64,000 bases of DNA from Vibrio sp. Isolate32. GTDB taxonomy: Bacteria > Pseudomonadota > Gammaproteobacteria > Enterobacterales > Vibrionaceae. The stretch spans positions 181,580 through 245,579 of the forward strand of contig NZ_JAKEUQ010000002.1 of the NCBI RefSeq assembly GCF_022397955.1, written 5' to 3'. Positions within the stretch are counted from its first letter, which is position 1. Every line of letters begins with the position of its first letter. The notes beneath the pieces were generated by a model. That model made no database searches. It was given only the letters and a program-made list of their open reading frames with translations, and had not been told where the DNA came from. Positions 20,245-31,800 of the stretch are shown here, one piece after another. Both the position numbers and the translations under genes were made by a program.

Positions 20245-23200
20245 TTACTCAGCCAACTTCCTTAAGTTTTCTGGAAGTTGGAACTCACCAGAGCTACGAG
20301 AAAGCTCACTTACCGTTGGTGAATCCAGAGGACCTTTCACCGAGTAATTAACCTGTGTAAAGACCTCAACAACCGGTGAAATAACCGTAGTTACCGCCAA
20401 CACATACAACGCAGTTTGAGGCGTTACCGCAAACGCTGTTAGCACCGGAATACCCGAAGTGATATCTGGCGTAAAGTTTACTTCTGCATCTACCTGACGA
20501 GTATTTAGGTTAGCGATGCCTTTGATCTTCATCTCACCCGCCACGGCATCCATGTTCAGGTCATTGGTCAGGAAGATACCATTTTGCATCTTGCCAGTAC
20601 CTGTAATGCTGTTAAATGCCATGCCTTTATCAAACACATCAGAGAAATCGAGCTGCATCTTACGGATGATCGAATCTAAGCTAAACAAACCAAGTAAGCG
20701 AGCAGCCCCACTCACATCTGAGATAATACCTTTACCGAACTTGGTTTTTACGTCACCATCAAGCGTATCCATCTTGATACCCCAAGGTGAACCATCCCAG
20801 TCAAGTTGAGCCTCCAGCTCAAATGGCGCTTTTTGAATTCCCGACGTGATGCCAAAGCGCTCCATTAGCTCACTGTTGTTTTCACCTTCAACGTCAACTT
20901 TCAGCGATGAATGACTCTTGTTACCATTCAATTCCCACCAGCCACTAACATCCGCTTTATTGCCGCCGCTGCGTACCTGAATTTTCTTCCACGCGATGCG
21001 GTTTTCTTCTCTCGCCAGCTCAACATCCACCTTGCCAACTTTATAGCCTTGCAGCCAGAAGTCGTTAAGGGTTAGCTTGAGATTCGGCATCACATCATGG
21101 ATCTTTCTATCCAACTCAGAGATCAACGGTGCTTCTTGCTCTTTGCGTTGCAGCAATGGCTCCTGCTTTGATTTGTCGCTCCATTCTGGAACAAACAGGT
21201 GCAAACGATCCAACGACACGGTTAAATCATAAGGAGGCAGATAATTAATATCCCCTTCTAGCTCTTGGCTCGATACTTCCATTTGCCAAGCTTGTTTATT
21301 CTTGCGCGCACTAAAATCAACATCATTCCAAGCAATACCACCAAGAATCAGCTCTTTACTTTCAAAAGTCACACGACTTGGAGCTGGAATAGTTGGTGTG
21401 TTCATTTGGCTTAGAACAGCTGTTGATGGCTTTACCGGCTCCATGATCACCGAAAGCCAATCATCAGCATTAAACTTATCAGTACGAATCAACGCATGAT
21501 GGCCCACAACAGGACTAATTTTATAGCCGCCACGGCCCAGAACTAAATTAGTCGCCGTTAACTCAGGAACATCACCTGTAATATCAATCTCAGCTTGGTA
21601 CTTAGTGTTCGGCAATTGCAGACGCGCGGTAATCGCTTCTTGATTACCCGATGTTTGTAGCCTTGCCGCCCCACTCTCTAACGATTTTTTTGCCAGTGGA
21701 TACGGGTAATCGCTCGCCAAATATTTAAGATCTGACTGCAGATCTAATTGATAGGTAAACCCGATGTCATTCAGTTGGATATCAATCTGGCTCTGCCATT
21801 GCACATGGCCTGACAAGCGACTTAACCACTGCTCACCAATATAAGGTTCTAGAGGCTTAACATCCCAATCACCCAGCACATCAATATCAACAGCATAGCC
21901 AGGGCCATCATTCTGACCTTTAAAATCGAGTGATATTCCTTGCTTAAGCAGATCAGCAGCGAGGCCATTTGCCGTCACAGCATCATTATCAAACTTAATT
22001 CGTCCCGTGGTGTTCTCAAGCACCATTGGCGGCGCTTCAATTTCAACATGGTTACCACTAAGGTCAGCATAACCCCAAGCTCTTGGCTCCTTCTCGGAAT
22101 CAAACGGAATATTGAGCTGGAATTCAGACGATACATCACCACTCACTTGCAGCGCCGTTAACGCAGCACCCACAGAGTCGACCAATGGCGAGGCCGTCAT
22201 GTAATCACGAACCGCATTACCAGAAGCCGTAGCCTTCGCTTCAATCTCGATATGACCGCCTTCCCCTAAGTAAGGAATGCGCCCAGTGATTCGGCCGGCT
22301 GTTACATCCATCAATTGAGCTGAGCGAGAATCGAGATACATCGCATCATTTTCAAACAACAGATCAAGCTGAAGGTCAGTAATCAATGGCCACGCCGTAT
22401 CAAAGCTGAATTTCGCGTCTTCTAAGCCAACCCAGACTTGGAAAATACCATCGTGATTCGCGTATGGGTATTGAGCCAACTCACCATGCCACAATAGTTT
22501 TACAGTATCCGCCTTACCCGCTTGAATTGCAGTAGACAAGTAATCTGTTAGGTCTTGCCCAAGGGCCAGTGTAGGTAAGTAGCGCCATGTTTCGCCGACA
22601 TTGTAAGCGTCCGCTTCGCCATAGAAAGATAAGAACGGGCTCGCATCTTTAGGGAAATCTAAGCGAAATGCACCCAGTACTTGTAAATCTGGCGTTGCAG
22701 CTGTGATTTTGTCCGACCACAGTTTCCAGCCGTTTTCATCTTGTTGCCAAACAATATCAACCTGACCTTGTTTGATATTCAAAGGCGCTTGGAAAACATC
22801 ACCATAAGGGAACACATCATCAATAACATGCAGGCTAGCTTTCGCTTCTGATGCCGAACCAAACACACTACCTGACACTTGGCTAAAACCGGGCACTAAC
22901 TCCCACTGTTCAATCGCCAGATCAGAAAAGCTAGCAGAGTAACGCAGGCTATCGATGTTTGACCCCATAGATACACGAATATCAGAAACAGAACCACCCG
23001 GAGATAATACGTTGATCATTTTGGTGGATTGTTCAGAGTCCGGCATCAGCTTAATCAACGGGGTAATTGTCTCAATGTTTAATTCAGAGACATTGAGCTC
23101 CCAAGGACCTTGGTTCCACTTGAACGCTACGTCGAGTTCCGGCCAAGGTGTGTCATCCGTTCTAAGGTTTAGTGAGTGACCATTTACCTGCCAACCATCA

Positions 23201-24117
23201 TCAATCGGAGATAACTTAAAGATACCTGACTCAAGCATTAGGTCATGCTTGCCATCTTCATTCCACGTCAATTCTGAAGGCAGAACTTCAACATAAGCGC
23301 TCACTGGTTTGCTATTTCGCAGCGTAAGCCAGCTATTTAAGCTCACTGTACCCGTTTCAATGCCGGATTCCGCCTGCATATAATGCGTAAGCCATGGCTT
23401 AACCGAAATGCTGTCGGCACTGACATAAAACTCACCAGTCACATCAGTCAGTGACCCACCATCAATAAAGTTAGCACTCACTGACAGAGAGTTTAGATTG
23501 GCATCTTTGATACTCACCACACCTTCAGCAAGGTGATGTTTGTCTGAATTTTGCCATTTTAAGGTTTCTATATCGAGCTGACGTTCTTCACCCGAAACAG
23601 CACGATACAAAATGGTAGAATCTTTCGCGGTGACATCGACCAATGTTTTTAGCAGTAAATTATCGAGCTCTTGTATCACTCGCTTGGAAGACTCGGGATC
23701 TGTAGGTTCGTCTTTGCCATTTTGTCCGGCAAACAGATCAATTGAGCGGATATCAAGATACATTTGATTCATGACTAGATCGGCCACAACCGGGCGCATC
23801 TGCACGAGCGATTGAATCAAGTCAAACTCGACTTCAACACGCTCAACAGAGAAGGTCACATCTTCTGCATTGGGGAGGCTAGCTTTAACGCCTTGCAGAG
23901 CAATAGAAGGGTGAGTGTTACGCCAAAAACCGCCCACGTCTTGAATAGAAAACTCAAAACCGGAATGTTGGTTTACCCAAAGCTCAATTTCAGATTGATA
24001 CTTATTTAAATTGGGTAAGGCTACACGCAGTGTAGTTACGGCAATGGCTAGCGTTACTAAGAGAGTAACCACTAACCATAAACATGCGCGTAGAATCAGA
24101 GTAACGCTTGAGCTCAC
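20245..24117 (-). CDS. yhdP: AsmA-like inter-membrane transport protein YhdP
   Basis: YhdP is a large AsmA-like bridge protein that, with TamB and YdbH, moves phospholipid to the outer membrane. The 1290-residue product has one N-terminal membrane anchor (LILRACLWLVVTLLVTLAIA, residues 7-26), a long beta-rich periplasmic body, and the C-terminal DUF3971/AsmA_2-like part with TGTGKMQNGIFLTNDLNMD. Length is close to E. coli YhdP (1266). The start codon is a GTG at 24117, preceded by GGAA; only ten bases separate it from the rng stop, implying coupling. The order maf-rng-yhdP-tldD is the same as in E. coli, with nit inserted. Confidence 0.94.
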   Translation of the reverse strand: MSSSVTLILRACLWLVVTLLVTLAIAVTTLRVALPNLNKYQSEIELWVNQHSGFEFSIQDVGGFWRNTHPSIALQGVKASLPNAEDVTFSVERVEVEFDLIQSLVQMRPVVADLVMNQMYLDIRSIDLFAGQNGKDEPTDPESSKRVIQELDNLLLKTLVDVTAKDSTILYRAVSGEERQLDIETLKWQNSDKHHLAEGVVSIKDANLNSLSVSANFIDGGSLTDVTGEFYVSADSISVKPWLTHYMQAESGIETGTVSLNSWLTLRNSKPVSAYVEVLPSELTWNEDGKHDLMLESGIFKLSPIDDGWQVNGHSLNLRTDDTPWPELDVAFKWNQGPWELNVSELNIETITPLIKLMPDSEQSTKMINVLSPGGSVSDIRVSMGSNIDSLRYSASFSDLAIEQWELVPGFSQVSGSVFGSASEAKASLHVIDDVFPYGDVFQAPLNIKQGQVDIVWQQDENGWKLWSDKITAATPDLQVLGAFRLDFPKDASPFLSFYGEADAYNVGETWRYLPTLALGQDLTDYLSTAIQAGKADTVKLLWHGELAQYPYANHDGIFQVWVGLEDAKFSFDTAWPLITDLQLDLLFENDAMYLDSRSAQLMDVTAGRITGRIPYLGEGGHIEIEAKATASGNAVRDYMTASPLVDSVGAALTALQVSGDVSSEFQLNIPFDSEKEPRAWGYADLSGNHVEIEAPPMVLENTTGRIKFDNDAVTANGLAADLLKQGISLDFKGQNDGPGYAVDIDVLGDWDVKPLEPYIGEQWLSRLSGHVQWQSQIDIQLNDIGFTYQLDLQSDLKYLASDYPYPLAKKSLESGAARLQTSGNQEAITARLQLPNTKYQAEIDITGDVPELTATNLVLGRGGYKISPVVGHHALIRTDKFNADDWLSVIMEPVKPSTAVLSQMNTPTIPAPSRVTFESKELILGGIAWNDVDFSARKNKQAWQMEVSSQELEGDINYLPPYDLTVSLDRLHLFVPEWSDKSKQEPLLQRKEQEAPLISELDRKIHDVMPNLKLTLNDFWLQGYKVGKVDVELAREENRIAWKKIQVRSGGNKADVSGWWELNGNKSHSSLKVDVEGENNSELMERFGITSGIQKAPFELEAQLDWDGSPWGIKMDTLDGDVKTKFGKGIISDVSGAARLLGLFSLDSIIRKMQLDFSDVFDKGMAFNSITGTGKMQNGIFLTNDLNMDAVAGEMKIKGIANLNTRQVDAEVNFTPDITSGIPVLTAFAVTPQTALYVLAVTTVISPVVEVFTQVNYSVKGPLDSPTVSELSRSSGEFQLPENLRKLAE

Positions 24118-24127
24118 AAAATTTCCA

Positions 24128-25597
24128 TTACATCATAACAACATCAAACTGCTCTTGTATGTACAGAGGCTCAGCCTGAATTTTAACTTGCTTACCAATA
24201 AACACTTCAAGTTCCGCAAGCGCATGAGACTCATCACCTTCCAACGCTTCAGCAACCGCAGCAGCGGCATAAACCACAAACTTGTCAGCGTCATAGGCAC
24301 GGTTAACACGAGTGATCTCTCGAAGTATTTCATAACAAACGGTTTCAACTGTCTTCACGCTGCCACGACCTTCACAAGCAGGACAACTCGAACACAGAAT
24401 ATGCTCAATGCTTTCACGAGTGCGCTTACGCGTCATCTCTACTAAACCAAGCTGTGTGAAACCATTAATGTTGGTCTTTACACGATCTTTGTCTAACGCA
24501 CTCTCTAAAGAAGTGAGTACTCGCTTACGATGGTCTTCCGACAGCATATCGATAAAATCGATAATGATGATGCCACCTAAATTACGCAAACGCAGTTGAC
24601 GAGCAATCGCTTGTGTCGCCTCTACATTAGTATTGAAAATCGTCTCTTCTAGATTACGACGACCAACAAACGCACCGGTGTTGATATCAACCGTAGTCAT
24701 TGCTTCCGTTTGGTCAATAATCAAATAGCCACCAGACTTGAGCTCAACTTTACGATCCAGAGAACGTTGAATTTCATTCTCAGTATCGTACATATCAAAG
24801 ATAGGCTTATCACCTTCATACAGCTCAAGCTTATCAGTCAGCTCTGGCACGTATTCAGAAGTAAACTCTTTAAGGTTTTCATACTCAAGGCGAGAATCGA
24901 CCTGAATCTTGCTCAGTTCCGTTCCCACAAAGTCACGTAAGATACGCTGACTTAAACACAATTCGCCGTACAAACGAGTACGCGCTTTATGCTTGCCACG
25001 GCGTTCCAATACCTTGAGCCATAAACGCTTCAAGAATGCCGCATCTTGTGCGAGTTCATTCGAATCAGCGCCTTCTGCAGCAGTACGGATAATAAAGCCA
25101 CCATGCTCATCACAGTAATGAGAGACGACCTTCTTAAGACGATTACGCTCGGATTCGCTATCGATACGTTGAGAAACACCAACGTGACTCGCCCCCGGCA
25201 TAAACACTAGGTAACGAGATGGCAGAGTGATATCAGTGGTTAGGCGGGCACCCTTGGTACCAAGCGGGTCTTTGACGACTTGAACCACAATGTCTTGCCC
25301 TTGACGAACAAGCTCTGAAATGTCGCGAACTTGAAATTGCTTCTTTTCATTTTCAGCAACACATTCAGTGTGTGGAACAATATCAGAGGCGTGTAGAAAA
25401 GCTGCTTTCTCAAGACCGATATCCACAAACGCAGCCTGCATTCCCGGAAGAACACGACTAACGCGACCTTTATAGATATTTCCTACGATTCCGCGTCGAG
25501 CGTCTCGTTCGATGTGGATCTCTTGAAGAGCCCCCCCTTCAATCATGGCCACGCGAGTTTCACTCGGGGTCACGTTCAGCAACAATTCAGCACTCAT
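24128..25597 (-). CDS. rng: Ribonuclease G
   Basis: RNase G is an RNase E-family endoribonuclease that matures the 16S rRNA 5' end and starts mRNA decay. The 489-residue product equals the E. coli length. It has the S1 RNA-binding domain (about 35-130, GNIYKGRVSRVLPGMQAAFVDIG), the metal-binding IIIDFIDM segment near 347 and the Zn-link cysteines in CSSCPACEGRG near 404-414. It lacks the long C-terminal scaffold of RNase E. It sits 20 bp after maf and 10 bp before yhdP. Confidence 0.96.
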   Translation of the reverse strand: MSAELLLNVTPSETRVAMIEGGALQEIHIERDARRGIVGNIYKGRVSRVLPGMQAAFVDIGLEKAAFLHASDIVPHTECVAENEKKQFQVRDISELVRQGQDIVVQVVKDPLGTKGARLTTDITLPSRYLVFMPGASHVGVSQRIDSESERNRLKKVVSHYCDEHGGFIIRTAAEGADSNELAQDAAFLKRLWLKVLERRGKHKARTRLYGELCLSQRILRDFVGTELSKIQVDSRLEYENLKEFTSEYVPELTDKLELYEGDKPIFDMYDTENEIQRSLDRKVELKSGGYLIIDQTEAMTTVDINTGAFVGRRNLEETIFNTNVEATQAIARQLRLRNLGGIIIIDFIDMLSEDHRKRVLTSLESALDKDRVKTNINGFTQLGLVEMTRKRTRESIEHILCSSCPACEGRGSVKTVETVCYEILREITRVNRAYDADKFVVYAAAAVAEALEGDESHALAELEVFIGKQVKIQAEPLYIQEQFDVVMM

Positions 25598-25617
25598 GGT
25601 GCACCTCAGATTAGTAA

Positions 25618-26220
25618 TTATAAGAATTCTTGCAGTAGCTGGTCCGTTTCAAATAAAGGTAAGCCGACAACGGCGTAATAACTACCTTCGATTCGGGTGA
25701 CAAAACGCCCACCCAAACCTTGGATCCCATAGCTACCGGCTTTATCGCATGGCTCCCCTGTTTGCCAGTATTGTTCTATTTCTTTTTCACTGAGGGGTTT
25801 AAACCATACGTCGGTAATAATGATTTCTGTTCTTTGTTTTTCTTCTGAAACCACAGAAACCGCCGTCATCACTTGGTGACGTTCATTCGCTAACTGAGTA
25901 AGCATACGCTTAGAGTCAGTAAAATCGGTCGGCTTCTCAAGCACTTGCCCTTGGCTAACGACCACTGTGTCAGAACCAAGAACGACTGTATCAGAACTAG
26001 GAACGACATGCTGCCTTTCAGAAGGGTTATCTTTCAATAAAGACAACGCCGCTAAGGCTTTATCTAAAGATAGTCGCTTAACGTACTCTTCGGCGGTTTC
26101 TTGGGCGTGTTTATACTCTTCAACATCGGTTACGAGGACAGAGAACTCATAACCGAGTTGCGATAGTAATTCTTTGCGGCGTGGTGAGCCGGATGCCAAA
26201 ACTAAATGTTTCTTTTCCAT
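25618..26220 (-). CDS. maf: Maf-family nucleotide pyrophosphatase (YhdE-like)
   Basis: Maf enzymes hydrolyse non-canonical or modified nucleoside triphosphates (dTTP/UTP for the YhdE branch) to monophosphates. Signature: LVLASGSPRRKELL near residues 5-18, the catalytic SSDTVVLGSDTVV segment and the DKAGSYGIQG motif near the end. I start at the ATG at 26220; a GTG at 26226 just after the mreD stop would add two residues. It belongs to the mre-rng operon, where it is conserved across gammaproteobacteria. Confidence 0.94.
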   Translation of the reverse strand: MEKKHLVLASGSPRRKELLSQLGYEFSVLVTDVEEYKHAQETAEEYVKRLSLDKALAALSLLKDNPSERQHVVPSSDTVVLGSDTVVVSQGQVLEKPTDFTDSKRMLTQLANERHQVMTAVSVVSEEKQRTEIIITDVWFKPLSEKEIEQYWQTGEPCDKAGSYGIQGLGGRFVTRIEGSYYAVVGLPLFETDQLLQEFL

Positions 26221-26227
26221 CGTCACG

Positions 26228-26716
26228 CTACCTCACATGCCAATGGCGACGCACGCGCCTCATTAATAAAAACATCCAAGGCCAAAGTATACAGTTTATC
26301 AATGCACCCCATAACGATAACGGATTAAAAACAACATCTTGGATCAAATATTCACCAAAGAATACCAACAGTTCAAGCAACACCGTTAACGCGGCAATGA
26401 TCATCGCTTGCTGCCATAACGCCATGTTACGAATGACGAGGAAGTTCATCGCAATAATGTACATCACTATCGCCATCATCATACCTCGAATACCTAGAGT
26501 AGAGCCGATCAAAAGGTCCCAAAATAAGCCTAGAATCAAAGCACTACCTACGTTAACACGATGCGGCAGAGCCAAAACCCAGTAACACGTAACCAGCAGT
26601 AACCAAGATGGTCTAAATAGGTCTAAACTACCAGGCCAAGGGATCGTTTGCAGAATCAGTGCTACTAAAAATGAGCAGCCAATTACGACCTTGCTTCTTA
26701 AAACGCTATTGGCCAT
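26228..26716 (-). CDS. mreD: Rod shape-determining protein MreD
   Basis: MreD is an inner-membrane member of the rod (elongasome) complex. The 162-residue protein has five or six hydrophobic helices and the LDLFRPSWLLLVTCYWVLALPHR type segment near residues 32-52. I place the start at the ATG at 26716, with GAGG six bases upstream inside the end of mreC, giving the same length as E. coli MreD. The frame is open two codons further to a GTG. The overlap with mreC implies translational coupling. Confidence 0.95.
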   Translation of the reverse strand: MANSVLRSKVVIGCSFLVALILQTIPWPGSLDLFRPSWLLLVTCYWVLALPHRVNVGSALILGLFWDLLIGSTLGIRGMMMAIVMYIIAMNFLVIRNMALWQQAMIIAALTVLLELLVFFGEYLIQDVVFNPLSLWGALINCILWPWMFLLMRRVRRHWHVR

Positions 26717-27593
26717 CTTCACCCTCTAACAATGCTTGTTCTATGCTGGATTGATCCGCTTGCATCTGTTTATTTTCATCAGGCCATACAAGCAGCAAGT
26801 ATCTGAGTTTATCGAACTCAACCACAGGCTCTGCTTTAATAACAGCGAACTCTCGTTTCGGGTCGTAATCAACAGCAGTAACATAAGCAACTGGATAACC
26901 TTCTGGATATACCCCACCAAGGCCCGATGTCACCAACAAATCTTCTTCTTGTATATCAGTACTGGTTGGAATGTGCTCTAGCTGGAGCTCATCAATCATG
27001 CCATTGCCAGAAGCAATTACACGGATATCATTACGAATAACCTGCACGGGAATCGCATTGTTTGCGTCAGTCAGTAGCAAGACACGACTATTATGAGCAG
27101 CGACGAAAGTCACTTGACCTACAATGCCTTTTTCATTGATCACCGGCTGACCTTCATACACCCCATCAATCTGACCTTTATCAATCACAACCTGATGGCG
27201 AAATGGTGAGGAGTCTACCGCCATAACCTCTGTGACGACTTTCTTCTCATCACGGATAAACGGAGATCCTAACAACTTACGAAGACGCTTATTTTCCTCT
27301 TGATATTGTTCAAGCAGGATCAGCTCGCTCTTCAAGCGCAAGACTTCTCTTTTAATATTATGGTTGGACTTAATTAGCCCTTGTCGGGTACTAAAACGAT
27401 CGTATACACCATCGAACATAGTGCGAGGCAAGTTGGCTGCATATTGAATAGGTGCAACCATGCTGTTTAATAAATAGCGAACATTTGAGAAAGCATCTAA
27501 ACGACTATCAGCCAGCATAAGGCTGGCTGATAAAATTACAGCAAAAAACAGGCGCAATTGTAGAGAGGGGCCTCTACCAAAAATTGGCTTCAT
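26706..27593 (-). CDS. mreC: Rod shape-determining protein MreC
   Basis: MreC is a periplasmic scaffold of the cell-elongation machinery, anchored by one helix (about residues 11-28). A coiled coil follows (about 70-115, LKSELILLEQYQEENKRLRKLL), then the beta domain with the conserved VIDKGQIDGVYEGQPVINEKG and GLGGVYPEGYPVAYV segments. At 295 residues it is shorter than E. coli MreC (367), lacking most of the C-terminal tail, as is common in Vibrio. It overlaps mreD by 11 bp. Confidence 0.95.
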   Translation of the reverse strand: MKPIFGRGPSLQLRLFFAVILSASLMLADSRLDAFSNVRYLLNSMVAPIQYAANLPRTMFDGVYDRFSTRQGLIKSNHNIKREVLRLKSELILLEQYQEENKRLRKLLGSPFIRDEKKVVTEVMAVDSSPFRHQVVIDKGQIDGVYEGQPVINEKGIVGQVTFVAAHNSRVLLLTDANNAIPVQVIRNDIRVIASGNGMIDELQLEHIPTSTDIQEEDLLVTSGLGGVYPEGYPVAYVTAVDYDPKREFAVIKAEPVVEFDKLRYLLLVWPDENKQMQADQSSIEQALLEGEDGQ

Positions 27594-27639
27594 TCTATAT
27601 TTGATCCTAGGGCTACATTTTATCCTATAGATAAGGTCC

Positions 27640-27676
27640 TAGGCTCTTTACATAAAACGAAATATAAAAGAGCCTA
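27640..27676 (-). repeat. Inverted repeat between mreB and mreC
   Basis: TAGGCTCTTT and AAAGAGCCTA form a perfect 10-bp dyad with a 17-base AT-rich loop in the 93-bp gap. A second partial dyad (CCTAGG...CCTAGG, 27606-27642) overlaps one arm, so alternative folds are possible. It may lower expression of mreC-D relative to mreB. Confidence 0.45.
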
Positions 27677-27686
27677 ACACTAGATA

Positions 27687-28739
<1,053 letters not shown>

Positions 28740-28780
28740 TCATCCTGCAAGAATTAGAAGATAAAAATTGCACTAAATGT

Positions 28781-28813
28781 ACCAATACCTTGCTATTACG
28801 GCAAGGTATTGGT
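28781..28813 (-). terminator. Perfect 13-bp hairpin between mshQ and mreB
   Basis: ACCAATACCTTGC / GCAAGGTATTGGT with a 7-base loop lies in the 147-bp gap after mshQ. On the minus strand no T run follows immediately (ACATTTAGTG), so it is not a textbook Rho-independent terminator. It could still mark the 3' end of the MSHA transcript or lie in the mreB leader. Confidence 0.5.
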
Positions 28814-28877
28814 GTGTAAAGGTGGTTAGAAACGTCGTATTACTACAGTAACTTAACTTAAATCAGAAAACCAAGGG

Positions 28878-31800
28878 CTATGGGCGATTAAGTCGATCAG
28901 GCTCTCCACGATAGATAACCCGATCATTACCTCGATGAATGCCGAAGGTTACAATGGAAGAAGGGTCTTCATCTCCTTGATCTCGCCAGTTAAATTGTAA
29001 CCAAGGCTGACTTCCTTGTGACCAAGCACAAGAAATACCGTTAGGTTGAGCACTGCCTTGGCGTAAAAACAAGCGAACTTGCTCCCGTTGATTTGTCGTT
29101 TGCTTGGCAAATACAGTATCGCCTTGACCGGCTGATATCACCCCAATCTCTGGGTCACTGGTTAATAACGAATCACTGACTGCCGGATCAGCCTCTGTCC
29201 AAACAATATCCCGACACTGTAAGCTCGTATCAAACTGACTATTATCATCTTGCACATTGGTCTGGAAACCCTGTTTACCTTGCCAATACTCAACCCTTAA
29301 CGGCACATGAATGCTTTGACCCGAATTCCCGGCAACATCATCTAACATCATACGCCCATAACGTACATCCGGCTGGTTCAATAACTCTTGATGTAGAGTG
29401 GAAGGGCTCCCGCTCATTATTTTAAATTGGGTAGGATCGAGGCTATCACTCACACTGTCATCGTTTTTGTCTAACGTTAAACTTAAGTGACTGTCTATCG
29501 TCACGCTACTATCTGTCGTGCGCGCAGAGTTATAAGGGCCATCGGGTAGCGACGCGCCGAGGGTCGCGCTCTCCAATTTTCTCCAAACGACTCTGTTATC
29601 CCATGATTGTGCCCAAACCGCACCGCTCCAATTACTTGCTGTTAACTCACTATCACTGATGTCTAACCGAGCAGAGTAAGCCCCCCACAAAAAGAAAGCA
29701 CCTTTCAAATAATCGGCAAAATTTCCATAATTGCTGGTCGGCTTGTCTGCAGCACTAAACGCGGTGATAGCAAAGTCAACCTGTTTGAAAGGTTGCCCCA
29801 TATAAGTCGACCCTCCCTGAGAATCAGGAGCAGTCCAATCTGACTGCGTGATCCTAAAATAATCTGGGTAGAAACGGCCTATCGTTTGATTATCCACATT
29901 CAGTGACATTGATAAATACATTGCGGAAGTCTTCATTTTTAATGACCCGACTTCTTGCCATGAAAATCTCAGAGTTTTTTGACGAGTTGACCCAACCTTG
30001 TCGTTAGGCATAAAAGTGTAGTCGCCAGGGAAACGATCATTCGCTAAGTTACCCAGCACGCCTGTATTTGGGTATGCTAACTCAAGCCCCACACTTAACG
30101 GTGCAGCATGGCCTGTCTCTGAATAATAGTTAAACGTGGTTTGATATTGGCACTCATCGCTTGGAGGTGACTGATAAAACTGAGGGTGAACAATCGGCTT
30201 AAAGGTCGCTCTAAACTCCTCGCCAGCTGAAATGAAATAGCCGGCTATCTCATCCGTTTTAGCCGGATTTTCAATCGTCCCGTCACTATTTTCAACATCA
30301 CAAATCGCAATTTTCCATGGGCGCGATTGGACCATAAATTGACCTTTCAACGCCCCCCCTTCAACGGGACAATAAGCCTCATCACATTGAAAATTATTAT
30401 CGGTAATCGTCACCAATATTTGCCCTGCATCTTGGAAGGTCAGTCTGGCATTGCGATTAGAATCAGTCAGATCTGCATTGAATTGCAGAAGGCTAGGAAA
30501 CGCGGAGGCTGTCACTGGTTTTTGGTAAGAATATGACGCCGAAGGAGACCCTACGTACCCCAAATCAATTAACTGCCCACTATTGCTGCACGCTTTGACT
30601 TTAATAGGAACATCAATGGGTTTCCCCGCAATAACGCTTTGATCGCTTACTTCAAATTTATAAGGCACATATTTAATGGTATCACTATCACTTAAAGTAA
30701 TCGTATTTGATACTTTCAGTGAAGCAGAAAGCGAGTAGTTACCAACAGTATTAGGAGTATTATTTATCACACGAAATTTTGAAATCCCCCCGGCTTCGGA
30801 CACAAACTGAATATCTAAGTTTGTGCCACTATCTTGACTGAGGGTCGGTCGATACCCTTCAAGTAAGTTACCGTCACCATCTAACACAGACACTTCAACC
30901 ATATTCTCTGGGGTGCTTTCACACGTAAGGTGGTAATTACGTGGATTAACTTCAATTTTTTCAGCGGGGGGGGGGGAATCACCACTGCACACTCTGACAC
31001 TTGTTTCGGGGCAGTTTGATGGTGCGTAGCCGCAGTTTGGATCATTAAAGCCGCAATGTAATGATGTATTCACAGTGGATATAGGGGCCAAATGAGATGT
31101 TAGCGAACCACAAATAAGTGCATTTGATAGATCAATGTCGTACCACGCGTCAATCGCACTATGTTCGTCATAAACGGCATTATTGGTGCCAGTCATCTTC
31201 ACCGCTTGCCCTGTAGATGTGACTGTTCCGCATACTTTCGTGTTGTGTAAGTTAATTTTTTGTAATGCGGTTACATCCCCATAAACCTCGTTCGATGAGC
31301 CTGTCGTTTCAACCTGGGTGCCATGACTGACCACATTACCAACCACTTTTGTATCATTCAATCTTACGTAACTCAGTGCAACAATATCACCATTCACTTC
31401 ATTTCCGGTACCCGTGATGTCAACGGTGGCCCCTTGACTTTCTATGTTACCGTTAACTTTTGTTTCATTAAGTTCAACTTTATCGAAAGCCGAAATATTA
31501 CCATCAATTTGATTGCCCGTTCCCTGCACCGACACATAATTCGTGCTGCTAGCTATATTCCCGGTCACTTGTACATTTTCGAGGTATATATGACCAACGG
31601 CATTAACCTCCCCTTTGATTTCATTATTACTGCCACGCACAGAGACAAAGCCATTCGGACTTTGGTTCAACACCCCACCCAGCAACTTTACTCCATTACT
31701 TTCTGCAGAAACATGGTAGCCAGCCGGACCTACCGAGGTTTTTCCTGTCACAACAATATCTGGACCGACAAACATGACGGTTGCTTGAACAGTATGTAGG

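Noticed and set aside
31095..31680. Possible recent DNA-level tandem duplication in mshQ
   Set aside because: The units differ too much in nucleotide sequence; only the protein pattern repeats.
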